NCBI RefSeq assembly: GCF_012958305.1
Contig: NZ_JABBYO010000002.1
Location: forward strand, 1 to 64,000
Source of the DNA: Tautonia rosea
GTDB lineage: Bacteria > Planctomycetota > Planctomycetia > Isosphaerales > Isosphaeraceae
Direction: 5' to 3'
Length of the DNA stretch: 64,000 nt
Positions 44,498-53,546 of the stretch are shown one piece after another. Within the stretch, counting starts at the first letter, position 1, and the number at the start of each line of letters is the position of its first letter. The notes under the pieces are model-generated. The model was not told where the DNA came from and did no database searches. It worked only from the letters and a program-made list of their open reading frames with translations. Position numbers and translations under genes: made by a program.

Positions 44498-47400
44498 TCA
44501 TTCCTGCTCCACCATCAGGCCGAACGGGATCGTTCGGAAAATCTCGGCGATCGGCAGGACCGGCCGACCCTCGCCGTTCTGAAGTTCGACCACCTCGTCA
44601 GTCAGAAGGTTCCGCCAGCGTTTCGGAAGCCCCGAGTCCGGGAGCGCGAGCACCGTATCTCCCCAGATTTCCGGTCCGACGGGCATGCTCATGCTTTCCT
44701 CCCCCATCAGCCCGGCGACGAGTCGGGGAACAACCACCGCGGCGTACCGACCGTCTCGGTAGCGGCCAAACGACAGGACGTTCCCCTTGCGCTCCCCCTC
44801 GGCCTCCAGCGGGCGATAGACGCCGTGCGAGTAGACCTCGGGGTGCTCCTTCCGATGACCGAGTGCCGTCCAGAGCAGATAGAGCTTGATCAGGCCGTCC
44901 TCCGGATCGTTCAGCAATCGAGCGGCAAGCTGATCGCGCGGCGTGCCTGATGCAATCTCCTGGCGAAGCGCGGCCAGGGCCTGACGACGGTGGTCATAAT
45001 CGACCGGCCTGCGGTTATCGGGATCAACCAGAGCCAGATCCCACAGGTCACACCCTTGATACACATCCGGCACCCCCGGGGACGCAACCTTGAGCAAGAC
45101 CTGACCGAGCGACCCGATGACCCCGATCCGGGCCACCCGTCGCTGAAAGGGCAGGAAGTCCTTGAGGAAGACGTCGGCCCCCTCTCCCGTCAGTACGTCG
45201 GCCACAAACTTCGAGACCGCGTCGCCGTACGACGGGTCGGGGTCGGTCCAGGTGGTGTTGAGCTTCGCCTCTCTCAATGCCTTGAGCATGTATTGCTGCA
45301 AGCGATCGACCAGCCCTTCGGGCACCTCGTCCGACGGACTGAAGGGCCAGGCACCAATCAAGGTTTGATAAAACAGGTGCTCTTCCCGAGCATCCGGAGC
45401 CGCTGCGCCGTGCACCTCGGTCTTCTTCGTCTTGTTCCAGTATCCCCAGCGGGTCAGGTGGGTCTGCCATTCGCCGCTCAGTTCCGAGAGGACGTTGATC
45501 CGCATTCTCGTGTCCTCGCCGCGCTTGTTGTCGTGCGTGGCCGTGGTCGAGAAGCCACCGGGCCAAAGGTTCAGTCGGTGGGCGTTGATCGCGTGGAAGG
45601 ACGACGGCGAGTGCCCGAACCGGGCTGGCTCGCCACCCACCTCGTTGAGCGACGCGAGCTTGATCTGCCGGTAGAAGGCCGTGTCTTCGACCCCCTTGGC
45701 TGTCACCGGGCCAGTCGTCTGCTGAAAGCGGATGACGAACGCCTCGCGTTGCTCGATGTCGTCGGTCGAGATCCCCTCCGGATGCTCCAGCAAGAGCGCC
45801 GCCCGGATGAACTCGAAGACCGACGGATCAATCGTCGGGTTCCGTCTCCTGGCTCGATAAACGGCCTGGTCGATGTAGGCCCGATCACGCTCGGTCATCG
45901 GCTCGCCCGGCTTCAAATACGTCCGGTAGACCGGGAAGCAGGCAATCACCTCGCGCAAGGCCCGTCGCAGGTCGTTCAGTGTGAAGTCCCGGCTTCTCCG
46001 ATCGTGTTCGCTCACCCGGTTGAGCTGCCGGGCGAGCATGTTCAGCTCGCTGGCGAGCGAGGCCCGACAGATCAACTGCTTCGCGTCGTATACCACCTCG
46101 TGCCAGGGCTCGGTGTCCCCCGTAAATTCGGCGTATGAGGTTTCGATGGTCGCCTGACCTTCCGGATCGACGAACAATCCATTGATCGAATTAAGATATT
46201 CGTATCCGACGGTTCCGTCAATCGTCCAACGCTCGGGAAGGTCCTCCCCCCGGCTGAGAATCTTCTCAACGACGATCGGGTATCGCCTCACCAGCGGGCC
46301 ATTGGGCTCGGCCTCGACGGCCGATCGGAAGCGATCGCGCAGGTGTTGCTCGGTCTCCGATCGCTCCGCGTCGTCCCCTTCCTTGTTGAGTCGCTGAAGA
46401 CACGATCGAACGAACAGCGTTTCCTGGAGCCTCGTGAAGTATCCCGCAGGATCGGCCAGGCCATCCGGGTGGTCGATCCGAAGTGCCGAGACCCCCCCGC
46501 GATCCACCCAGTCGAAGATCAGCCGATGCGTCGTTTCCAGAACCTCCGGGTCCTCAATCCGTACGCCAGCCAAATCATTGATGTCAAAAAATCTTCGATA
46601 ATTGATTTCCTCGGCCGCCACCCGCCAGTAGGCCAGGCGGTAGACTTGGTGTTCGAGCAGTTCGTGTAACAGGTCGAAGCTGCGGGGGTCACCCACCGCT
46701 CCCCGGAATAAGGCAACATTCTCGTCAATAAACGCAGCCAGCTTCGGTGATTGATCGCAGAGCCGGGCGATCCGGTGCTTGATCACCTCCTTCTCGGCAC
46801 GGTATCGGGAAACCGATTCCTCGTCTTCGGCGTCGCCGGGGGGAAGGTTCTCGATTGCGGCGATGACGCTTCGGAACTCCAGCAAGCGCACGTCGTCCGG
46901 TTCGAGCACCGTATCCAGCACCTCGGGCCGTTGGCCGAGGATCAACCCGTACGACCGAGGCGAGAGCGGGAACTGGTGGTCAAAGTAATCCAGATGAAAC
47001 GAACCCTCTGTGCGACCGACGACCAGCTGACCGTCTTCCAGCACCTTGCCGTACTGATCGCCCAGCACCGGCAGTAACACCCGGCCTTCGAGCTCCTCCT
47101 TGACCGGATACCAGTCCACGTCAAAGTACCGGGCCGAGGCCGCCTGCTTGCCGTTCTCGAGCAGGTCGGCCCAGAACGGGTTGCCGCCGGTGATCCCCAT
47201 GTGGTTCGGCACGACGTCGATCACCCGCCCCATCCCCCGATCGAGCATCTTCGAGACGAGCCGCTCGTGCGTCGTCTCGTCGCCGATCTCGGGGTTGATC
47301 TGCCCGTGGTCGAACACGTCGTAGCCGTGCGTGCTGCCAGGCCTTGCGGCAAGGTAGGGCGAAAAATACGCATCGGAAATGCCCAGATCGTCGAGGTAGT

Positions 47401-47602
47401 CGAGAATCTCCTCAACCTTCGACAGGGGAAAGTCCCGATGCAGTTGGAGCCGATAGGTCGCCCGGGGCCTCCGCAGCGGAGTCTTGGTCACGGCCTCCGC
47501 CTCGGCCCGGAACAGAGCCTCGGCCCTGGCTTCAATGGGGTGGGATGTGCGGGCGTCGTCTGCGGATGCCAGTGGCTCGGTGTCGTCGGGTCGTGGGGGC
47601 AT
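44498..47602 (-). CDS. treY: Malto-oligosyltrehalose synthase
   Basis: The 1034-residue protein is a GH13 TreY. N-terminus: RATYRLQLHRDFPLSKVEEIL, LDDLGISDAYFSPYLAARPGSTHGYDVFDH, VIDVVPNHMGI; catalytic Asp in GGVSALRIDHPDGLADP; Glu block VVEKILSRGEDLPERW; and late SPGVPDVYQGCDLWDLALVDPDNRRPVDYDHRR. It converts the reducing-end linkage of maltodextrin into an alpha,alpha-1,1 bond. Release of free trehalose needs TreZ, which is not in the window. The length is above the common 720-940 residues, mainly through an N-terminal segment of about 45 residues and internal insertions. It is divergent from glgX. Confidence 0.95.
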   Translation of the reverse strand: MPPRPDDTEPLASADDARTSHPIEARAEALFRAEAEAVTKTPLRRPRATYRLQLHRDFPLSKVEEILDYLDDLGISDAYFSPYLAARPGSTHGYDVFDHGQINPEIGDETTHERLVSKMLDRGMGRVIDVVPNHMGITGGNPFWADLLENGKQAASARYFDVDWYPVKEELEGRVLLPVLGDQYGKVLEDGQLVVGRTEGSFHLDYFDHQFPLSPRSYGLILGQRPEVLDTVLEPDDVRLLEFRSVIAAIENLPPGDAEDEESVSRYRAEKEVIKHRIARLCDQSPKLAAFIDENVALFRGAVGDPRSFDLLHELLEHQVYRLAYWRVAAEEINYRRFFDINDLAGVRIEDPEVLETTHRLIFDWVDRGGVSALRIDHPDGLADPAGYFTRLQETLFVRSCLQRLNKEGDDAERSETEQHLRDRFRSAVEAEPNGPLVRRYPIVVEKILSRGEDLPERWTIDGTVGYEYLNSINGLFVDPEGQATIETSYAEFTGDTEPWHEVVYDAKQLICRASLASELNMLARQLNRVSEHDRRSRDFTLNDLRRALREVIACFPVYRTYLKPGEPMTERDRAYIDQAVYRARRRNPTIDPSVFEFIRAALLLEHPEGISTDDIEQREAFVIRFQQTTGPVTAKGVEDTAFYRQIKLASLNEVGGEPARFGHSPSSFHAINAHRLNLWPGGFSTTATHDNKRGEDTRMRINVLSELSGEWQTHLTRWGYWNKTKKTEVHGAAAPDAREEHLFYQTLIGAWPFSPSDEVPEGLVDRLQQYMLKALREAKLNTTWTDPDPSYGDAVSKFVADVLTGEGADVFLKDFLPFQRRVARIGVIGSLGQVLLKVASPGVPDVYQGCDLWDLALVDPDNRRPVDYDHRRQALAALRQEIASGTPRDQLAARLLNDPEDGLIKLYLLWTALGHRKEHPEVYSHGVYRPLEAEGERKGNVLSFGRYRDGRYAAVVVPRLVAGLMGEESMSMPVGPEIWGDTVLALPDSGLPKRWRNLLTDEVVELQNGEGRPVLPIAEIFRTIPFGLMVEQE

Positions 47603-47814
47603 GATCGATTGCTTTCACCTGAAGGATGGGCCGGGAGCCAGAGACGTCGAGGCGGCAGCCCTGCACAAAGGGACCGAAACTTGCTAGATTGGGCCACTGG
47701 ACACCCCACGCCGCGTTTCCCTGGGAAATCGGCGTGGGGATTTGCGTCGTGTTCTGTCTCGTCCGGACAACGATCTTACCTTGGGGCGGGCGCTTCGTCG
47801 CCCGGTCGCCGCCG

Positions 47815-49992
47815 ATGCCGACGATCAAGGACATTCATCCGGGAGACCCAGAACCACTGGGGCCGACCGTCCGATCCGACGGGATCAACTTCGCGGTCCA
47901 TTCCCAGGGTGCGACTCGGATGGAACTGCTCCTGTTCGATAACATCGCCGATGACAAGCCGGCGGTGGTCATCCCGTTCTCCCGCACCGCCAACAAGACC
48001 GGCGATATCTGGCACCTATTCGTCGAAGGCTTACCCAACGGCACCCTGTACAACTATCGTGCCGATGGCCCCTATCGCCCCGACAAGGACGGATCCCGCT
48101 TCAACCCCCACAAGGTCCTGCTCGACCCCTACGCGCCGGCCATCTCCGGAGACTTCGACTGGAACGACGGCGACCCCCTTGGCTACGACAACACCAACCC
48201 CGACGACCCCGACCGCCACCTCCGTCCCAGCAAGGTCTCGAACCTCGGTGGCGCTCCCCGTTGCATCGCCTACCGCTCCGACTTCGACTGGCAAGGCGAC
48301 AAACATCCCGACATCCCCATCGAAGAATCGATCATCTACGAAGTCAACGTCCGCGGCTTCACCCGCCACCACTCCTCCGAAACCGACTTCGAAGGCACCT
48401 ACCGCGGCTTCATGGAAAAGATCCCCTATTTGAAGGACCTGGGGGTCACCGCCGTCGAACTGCTCCCCATCTTCGAGTTCGACCGCTTCGACGGCCCCTT
48501 CCGCGACCCCGTCACCGGCGAACGCCTGGCCAACGCCTGGGGATACAACACTGTCGCCTTCTTCGCCCCCGAGAGCCACTACAGCTACTACGGCAAGCTC
48601 GGCGCTCAGGTCGACGAGTTCAAAATGCTCGTCCGGGAACTCCATCGCAACAACATCGAGGTTATCCTCGATGTTGTCTTCAACCACTCCCGAGAAGGGA
48701 ACCACTACGGCCCGACCGTCAGCTTCAAGGGGCTTGATAATAACATCTACTACATGTTGATGCCCGGCCAGCCTCAGTTCTACAACGATTTCACCGGCTG
48801 CGGCAACACCCTGAACTGCAACCACCCCGTGGTGCGCAAGTTTATTCTTGACTGCCTGCGCTACTGGGTCGAGGAGATGCACGTCGACGGCTTTCGCTTC
48901 GACCTCGCCGCCGTCTTCGCCATCGACGTCGACGGCCAGGAAAAAGGGAAGACCCCGATCATCGAGGAGATCGAGACCGACCCCGTCCTCTCCCGGATCA
49001 AGCTCATCGCTGAGCCCTGGTCGATCCGCCAGTACCGCCTCGGCTCCTTCTCCGACCGCCGCTGGGCCGAGTGGAACGGCAAGTTCCGCGACGCCGTCCG
49101 CAAGTTCCTCAAAGGGGACCTGGGCATCGCCGGCGAGCTGGCCACCCGCGTCGCCGGCTCCTACGACCTCTTCGCCCCCTCAGACGACTCCGAGCGCTCC
49201 CCTTACCACTCGATCAACTTCGTCACCTGCCACGACGGCTTTACGCTCAACGACCTCGTCTCCTACAACGAAAAGCACAACATCCGCAACGGCGAAGGCA
49301 ACCGCGACGGCCACAACGAAAACGAGTCGTGGAACTGCGGCTACGAGGGGCCGGTTGAGGATGCCGAGGACCTCGACGACGAGCGGAAAGAAACGATCGA
49401 ACGCCTCCGCATCACCCAGATCAAGAACTTCCTCACCTTGCTCTTCCTCTCGCAAGGCACTCCCATGCTCCTCTACGGCGACGAGATGCGCCGATCGGCC
49501 CTGGGGAACAACAACACCGTCTACCAGGACAACTCCCTCAACTGGCTCAACTGGGAGCTCCTCAAGCAGCACCGCGAGATCTACCGCTTTACGAAACACA
49601 TCATCGAATTCCGCAAAAAGCACTCAATCATTCGTCGCTGGCGCTACATGACCTCCGAGGAAGACGAGACCCCGATCCTCCGCAACATCACCTGGCACGG
49701 AGTCGAGCCTGAGAAGCCGGATTTCTCCGGCACCTCGCGCTTCCTCGCCTGGACCCTCGAAGCCTTCGAGACCGAGGAGCGCTGGGACGTCCCCATCTAC
49801 GTCGCCAGCAACGCCTTCTGGGAGCCCATCGAGGTTGAGCTTCCCGAACAAGAAGGCCGCCGCTGGTACCGTGTCGTCGACACCTCCCTTCCCGAAGGCG
49901 AGGACATCGTCCCCCAGGAAGAAGCCGCCTTCCTCCCCGACGACTCCTACGAGGTCCCCCCTCGCAGTACCATCATCCTCATCGCCCGCTAA
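47815..49992 (+). CDS. glgX: Glycogen debranching enzyme (GlgX/TreX-type isoamylase)
   Basis: The protein of about 725 residues has the CBM48-like N-terminus (TVRSDGINFAVHSQGATRMELLLFD) and a GH13 core. The core includes EVILDVVFNHSREGNHYGP, VDGFRFDLAAVFA (nucleophile Asp), LIAEPWSIRQYRLG (acid/base Glu), and FVTCHDGFTLNDLVSYNEKHN. It hydrolyses alpha-1,6 branches in glycogen. The ATG at 47815 starts MPTIKDIHPGDPEP; an upstream in-frame extension is non-coding in character. It is divergent from treY, so the intergenic gap of 212 bases should carry both promoters. Confidence 0.95.
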   Translation: MPTIKDIHPGDPEPLGPTVRSDGINFAVHSQGATRMELLLFDNIADDKPAVVIPFSRTANKTGDIWHLFVEGLPNGTLYNYRADGPYRPDKDGSRFNPHKVLLDPYAPAISGDFDWNDGDPLGYDNTNPDDPDRHLRPSKVSNLGGAPRCIAYRSDFDWQGDKHPDIPIEESIIYEVNVRGFTRHHSSETDFEGTYRGFMEKIPYLKDLGVTAVELLPIFEFDRFDGPFRDPVTGERLANAWGYNTVAFFAPESHYSYYGKLGAQVDEFKMLVRELHRNNIEVILDVVFNHSREGNHYGPTVSFKGLDNNIYYMLMPGQPQFYNDFTGCGNTLNCNHPVVRKFILDCLRYWVEEMHVDGFRFDLAAVFAIDVDGQEKGKTPIIEEIETDPVLSRIKLIAEPWSIRQYRLGSFSDRRWAEWNGKFRDAVRKFLKGDLGIAGELATRVAGSYDLFAPSDDSERSPYHSINFVTCHDGFTLNDLVSYNEKHNIRNGEGNRDGHNENESWNCGYEGPVEDAEDLDDERKETIERLRITQIKNFLTLLFLSQGTPMLLYGDEMRRSALGNNNTVYQDNSLNWLNWELLKQHREIYRFTKHIIEFRKKHSIIRRWRYMTSEEDETPILRNITWHGVEPEKPDFSGTSRFLAWTLEAFETEERWDVPIYVASNAFWEPIEVELPEQEGRRWYRVVDTSLPEGEDIVPQEEAAFLPDDSYEVPPRSTIILIAR

Positions 49993-50339
49993 CGCGATTC
50001 TCTCCCCGATCGCTTCTGGCCCCCTCTTCCCGCGAGCGGAGAGAGGGCCGGGTTGAGGGGTCCTCGCGTTCGGAGCCGAGCCCGGCGCCTCGTCCCCGCT
50101 CCCTCCACCTTTCACACTGCCTCCTCGCTCCCCCGAGTCGGCGGAGCGAAGGAGAAACCGATTCGTTTCGTTCCAGTGCCCAGGGCATGCTCCCCAGGAA
50201 CCCCGAAGGAACTCCCCTGGCATCTTGCGGAGATCGCCGATCCCCCGAATGGATTCGGTACAGGAGTTGCCCCTCATGAGAAACTGCCTCCTCGATGGTC
50301 AACGGAGGCTCCACTCAACTCTCATCAAGGAGCACACCC
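49993..50339. other. Intergenic region with a palindromic element
   Basis: About 350 bases lie between glgX and the CsbD gene. The left part holds the palindromic hairpin listed separately, and the right end has AAGGAG for the CsbD gene. No other frame or RNA is convincing. Confidence 0.35.
50018..50061 (+). repeat. REP-like GC-rich palindrome after glgX
   Basis: A pair of arms, GGCCCCCTCT and AGAGGGCC, encloses CGCGAGCG, followed by GGGTTGAGGGG. The pattern is like REP-type intergenic palindromes found in GC-rich genomes, and it may also end the glgX transcript. A whole-genome copy count would be needed to prove it is a repeat. Confidence 0.45.
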
Positions 50340-50537
50340 ATGAATTGGGATCAGATCGAAGGCAACTGGAAACAGTTCAAAGGCAAGGTCAAGGAGAAGT
50401 GGGGCGACCTGACCGACGACGAACTCGACGAGATCGAAGGTAAGCGCGACCAGCTCATCGGCAAGCTCCAGGCCCGCTACGGCTACGCCCGTGATCAGGC
50501 AGAGAAGGAGATCGACAAGGTCACCCAGTCCTGGTGA
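50340..50537 (+). CDS. CsbD family stress protein
   Basis: The 65-residue protein is a CsbD-like small helical protein: MNWDQIEGNWKQFKGKVKEKW followed by LTDDELDEIEGKRDQLIGKLQ. CsbD proteins are induced by general stress in many bacteria; their biochemical role is not known. The ATG at 50340 has a perfect AAGGAG seven bases upstream. It is highly charged and cytoplasmic. The opposing gene ends 114 bases to the right. Confidence 0.93.
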   Translation: MNWDQIEGNWKQFKGKVKEKWGDLTDDELDEIEGKRDQLIGKLQARYGYARDQAEKEIDKVTQSW

Positions 50538-50650
50538 GGACCCGTCCCGATTCCTCCCCCAGCGCAACACGCAGCGGCTAACCCGCAACGGCTCTGGGGG
50601 GGGCTGGGGCCGTCCTGGCCCCAGGTGTCCCCGCCCGCTGTAACGAGTGA

Positions 50651-51037
50651 TTAGGAGTTGGTGTCGTTACCCTGAGGTTCTTCGTCGTTGCCTGGCTCGT
50701 CGCTGACCTCCGGCTGGGGCTGTGAATCATCGTTGCTTTCCGGCGTTGCCGTGTCGCGCTCGGTCCCTGTGGTGATGGGCGTCTCGTCAGGCCGGGTGTC
50801 ATCGGTCGTACGTGGTTCAGGTAGCAGATCGCTGGGCTCGACCTCCGACGGGGGCACGTCGCTGTAAGGATCAGTCGACGGGACGGTCACCGGCGACGGC
50901 TCGATCTCTTCGATCACCTCGTTCTCATCGTCGTCGTCAAGATCCCCGGGCCCGTCATCGCATCCAGCCCCGATCAGAGCAGCGCAGACGGCCAGGCTCG
51001 CCGTCCATCCAAATCGTCTCATCAGTTTGAAGATCAC
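50651..51037 (-). CDS. Small acidic lipoprotein
   Basis: The 128-residue protein has a lipoprotein signal (RRFGWTASLAVCAALIGAGC) with the lipobox Cys at residue 26. The mature part is a very acidic, Pro/Thr/Ser-rich, disordered chain of about 100 residues with no domain. A GTG at 51037 with AAGGAG seven bases upstream is the better start over the ATG at 51022. It is expected to be anchored at the cell envelope. No function can be assigned. Confidence 0.72.
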   Translation of the reverse strand: MIFKLMRRFGWTASLAVCAALIGAGCDDGPGDLDDDDENEVIEEIEPSPVTVPSTDPYSDVPPSEVEPSDLLPEPRTTDDTRPDETPITTGTERDTATPESNDDSQPQPEVSDEPGNDEEPQGNDTNS

Positions 51038-51567
51038 GGCGTGGCTCCTTTGGTCGGTGTCTCGGCTTCAGGTTCAGGTTCAGGCTGCGACCCCCGGAGC
51101 CCCGTGCCATCTCCTGACGGTCACCGTGACTCTCGGAGAATCCCCGGGCGCCGGGTCGGCCCGACACCACTGCCCCTGTTCTCTGTGTGCAATTCTTGTC
51201 CCAATGCCCTGGCACGTTTCCTGACCGTTGGAGCACCCGGCGGATTGGCTGGGGTCATGTCGACCTGGCCCGTTGAACGCCTCGGGATGCGTTCCGGCAG
51301 GGGAATGGGTGCCATGCTTCGCCGTTCACCTGTGATGGCAAGGTCTGCGAGCCAGTTTCCCCGACGGCCCGCCAATCCCCCGCAGGCTTCGTGAACGGCC
51401 AGCGTGTTCTGCGCACAAAGACACCCCAGAGGTCGCGCGAGAACCAGGGAACGTAGGAAACCCGTTGCGAGAATCCACCATCGCAAAAGGGTTACGTCAC
51501 CCTCTCGTTCGCTTACCCCGAACGGTGATCAGCGTTGACTGCCACCCTGCCCGTTGATGATGCCGTA
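51038..51567. other. Intergenic region without recognised gene
   Basis: About 530 bases lie between two leftward small genes. Frames in this stretch are Arg/Pro/Gly-rich and lack ribosome binding sites, and I see no tRNA or clear repeat. The promoter of the lipoprotein gene should lie near its right-hand start. Confidence 0.35.
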
Positions 51568-52008
51568 TTACTGAGCGATCGGGTGTTGTGAGAATGTTTC
51601 GGCCTTGATCACGAGAGGGGCGTCTTCGGAATCTTCGATCGTGATGACAACGCGTTCTCCGTCGATTGTGTACCAAGCATCCCGCTCCTGACCCAGCATC
51701 GTCAGGCGAAAGCGCCCGTCTTTGCCACGGGGAAGACGGCTCGTTCTCGCGTTGAGCCGATGCATGACCCGCGCGGCCTCGGAACCAACGTAGAAGATTG
51801 CACGACTGTTTGTGAATTGAATCGAGTCCAGGGTGCATCGGGTGGTTGCCGAGCCGTCATCACGAGATTCCGTGATCGTGAAATCGTCCGACGGCGTGTC
51901 GGCACGTTCCACCGAAATCACACGCCAATGCGAATTGCGTAACGAGTCTTGGGCATCACTCTCGGGGATCGCGAAAAGCAGGAGAAAGAAAAGAAAAAAT
52001 CGGCACAT
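51568..52008 (-). CDS. Small secreted hypothetical protein
   Basis: The 146-residue protein has a short signal peptide (CRFFLFFLLLFAIPESDAQ). It continues as a beta-rich domain of about 125 residues, with strand segments HWRVISVERADT, SRAIFYVGSEAARVM, RFRLTMLGQERDAWYTIDG and ERVVITIEDSED. The layout resembles the lipocalin-like TIGR03067 proteins, but the signature residues are not clear. AAGGAGGT lies five bases before the ATG at 52008, so translation should be efficient. Function unknown. Confidence 0.75.
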   Translation of the reverse strand: MCRFFLFFLLLFAIPESDAQDSLRNSHWRVISVERADTPSDDFTITESRDDGSATTRCTLDSIQFTNSRAIFYVGSEAARVMHRLNARTSRLPRGKDGRFRLTMLGQERDAWYTIDGERVVITIEDSEDAPLVIKAETFSQHPIAQ

Positions 52009-52138
52009 GGCAACCTCCTTGTTGGGAAAGAACGTGAATGGCTGGATTGGTCCACCTCACCACCGCGCTCAACGGACCGCCCCGCCGAGGGAAGCCGATC
52101 GCATTCCCCAAACCCTGTACAGCGGCTCGGGGCCACTG

Positions 52139-52642
52139 TTACGTGAGTGAAGCGGGCCTTGGGTCCGCTTGGGGCATCCGGTTGAGCTCCGCGAACGCTT
52201 CCGCATAATCCGGGTCGAGAAACTCATAGTCCACGGTGTTCGAGTACGCCGTCAGGTCGATCGGCCGAGGGAAGAACGTCTCCCAGAGGAACACCGGTAG
52301 CAAGCAGGCCAGGGCGATCCCCATCGCGAACCACCGCTTGAACGGCCCCTCATACCATTGGAGCAGGAAGAACGCCACGCCCACCCCAATCACCACGCCA
52401 ACCGCGCTCACCGCGAGTCGGAACCACCGCTGCCGATGCATCCGGTCGCGGCATGATTCGCAGGCGGGGACATCGACGGTGAACCGACGGCCGAAGCTCC
52501 AGAACGCCAGCGTCCACCAGCCAATGGCATTCGTGCCGACACGATAGGAAACGCCGGGCTCGTCCACCCCGCATGCAATGCACCGATCCGGAAAGACCGC
52601 AGGGTGCGACTTCGGGAGGTTGACATCCGTGCTAACCGGCAT
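52139..52642 (-). CDS. Membrane protein with two CxxC-type clusters
   Basis: The protein of about 167 residues has an N-terminal zinc-ribbon-like part with CIACG near residue 20 and CESC near 60. Two transmembrane helices follow (LAVSAVGVVIGVGVAFFLL and WFAMGIALACLLPVFLW), and then a cytoplasmic tail. The Cys pairs may bind zinc. No family is recognised. The ATG at 52642 opens MPVSTDVNLPKSHP, and the in-frame codons further upstream are probably non-coding. It lies beside the IS remnant on the right. Confidence 0.68.
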   Translation of the reverse strand: MPVSTDVNLPKSHPAVFPDRCIACGVDEPGVSYRVGTNAIGWWTLAFWSFGRRFTVDVPACESCRDRMHRQRWFRLAVSAVGVVIGVGVAFFLLQWYEGPFKRWFAMGIALACLLPVFLWETFFPRPIDLTAYSNTVDYEFLDPDYAEAFAELNRMPQADPRPASLT

Positions 52643-52805
52643 ACCCCCGTTCCCCCGATTTCCGCCACCTGTCCTGAACAAGGATCCTGTGCCGCTTCCT
52701 AACGCGGCTTCAGGATAACCTGATACCCCAACCCATTCAAGCAACGAACCAGCTGAGGTGTTCGTCGGTGTGGCTCCAGCAATAGACAAAAATTGACACT
52801 CTTGA

Positions 52806-53180
52806 AGGTGCTTCATCAGCCCGCGCGAACCGGCCTCTGATCAAGGCCTTGAGACTGCTCTGTGCCGGCTCTGCCAAGACCTCCGCCCTGATCTCGACGA
52901 GGCGGCCGTCGACGGCCTCTGCAAGCAGGTCGGCCACCGTTGGCATCGTGATTATTGGCGGAGCCCCTTCACAATCTTTCTCTGGTCCGTCATCCAGGAC
53001 GTGTACGGCGATACGGTTCTGACGCACATCACGCACAAGGCACGCCGCGTTCTCGCCGAGTCGGCCTCCTGCCAGGCCCGCGCCCGGCTCACGCTGGCCG
53101 TGTACCAGGCTCTCCTTATAATCGTGATCCGCACGCTCCCCCTCCGCACCGAGGCCGAGGGCCTCTGGGAGGGTGGCACG
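52806..53180 (+). pseudogene. IS4-type transposase, N-terminal remnant
   Basis: An open frame without a usable start encodes LCRLCQDLRPDLDEAAV, WRSPFTIFLWSVIQDVYGDTVLTHI, SASCQARARLTLAVYQALL and RTEAEGLW. These blocks match the N-terminal part of IS4-family transposases, which carry a conserved helical domain ahead of the DDE core. The match stops after GLWEGG, exactly where HRTFLVDG (first catalytic Asp) would be expected. The rest is non-homologous, so the DDE core is missing. No terminal inverted repeats were identified. It is a decayed insertion sequence. Confidence 0.7.
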
Positions 53181-53187
53181 AAATCGT

Positions 53188-53291
53188 CTTCGAACCCGTG
53201 TTCGCAAAGCGCGCCGCAACCGCGGGTTCCGTCTTCGAGCCCGTCCCACCCCGCCGACCCCACGCCCGCTGCTCGGGTTCCGAAGACGGAA
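53188..53291. repeat. Local direct and inverted repeats after the IS remnant
   Basis: The block CGTCTTCGAACCCGT near 53186 recurs as CGTCTTCGAGCCCGT near 53230. An inverted copy, CGGGTTCCGAAGACGG, lies near 53274. Arms TTCCGTCTTCG and CGAAGACGGAA are an 11-base inverted pair. Their origin is unclear; they might be scars of repeated insertions or a hairpin. Confidence 0.45.
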
Positions 53292-53546
53292 TCCACGGCA
53301 CCCTTCGCCCTTGCGTCTCCTTGGCCGGCGCATGGCGACAACTTCAAGGGCCGGGTCGACACGACCCCAGCGGACAGACGTCAAGCCATCGCATGACCCC
53401 GGCCCAAAGCCTTGGCACCGGACCTCTGAACCTGAGTTGTCATCGGGGCCGACCGGACGAGACTGGGAATTCTGAAGAAAAGTGACGCACCCCGCCCCCC
53501 TTCGCGGCACTATGGACGAAAGACCGCGATTCGGGGGCCTCTGTTC

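Noticed and set aside
51121-51486. A 121-codon minus-strand frame in the gap before the small lipoprotein gene
   Set aside because: No ribosome binding site, no domain, and Arg/Gly/Pro-rich composition typical of chance frames in this genome.
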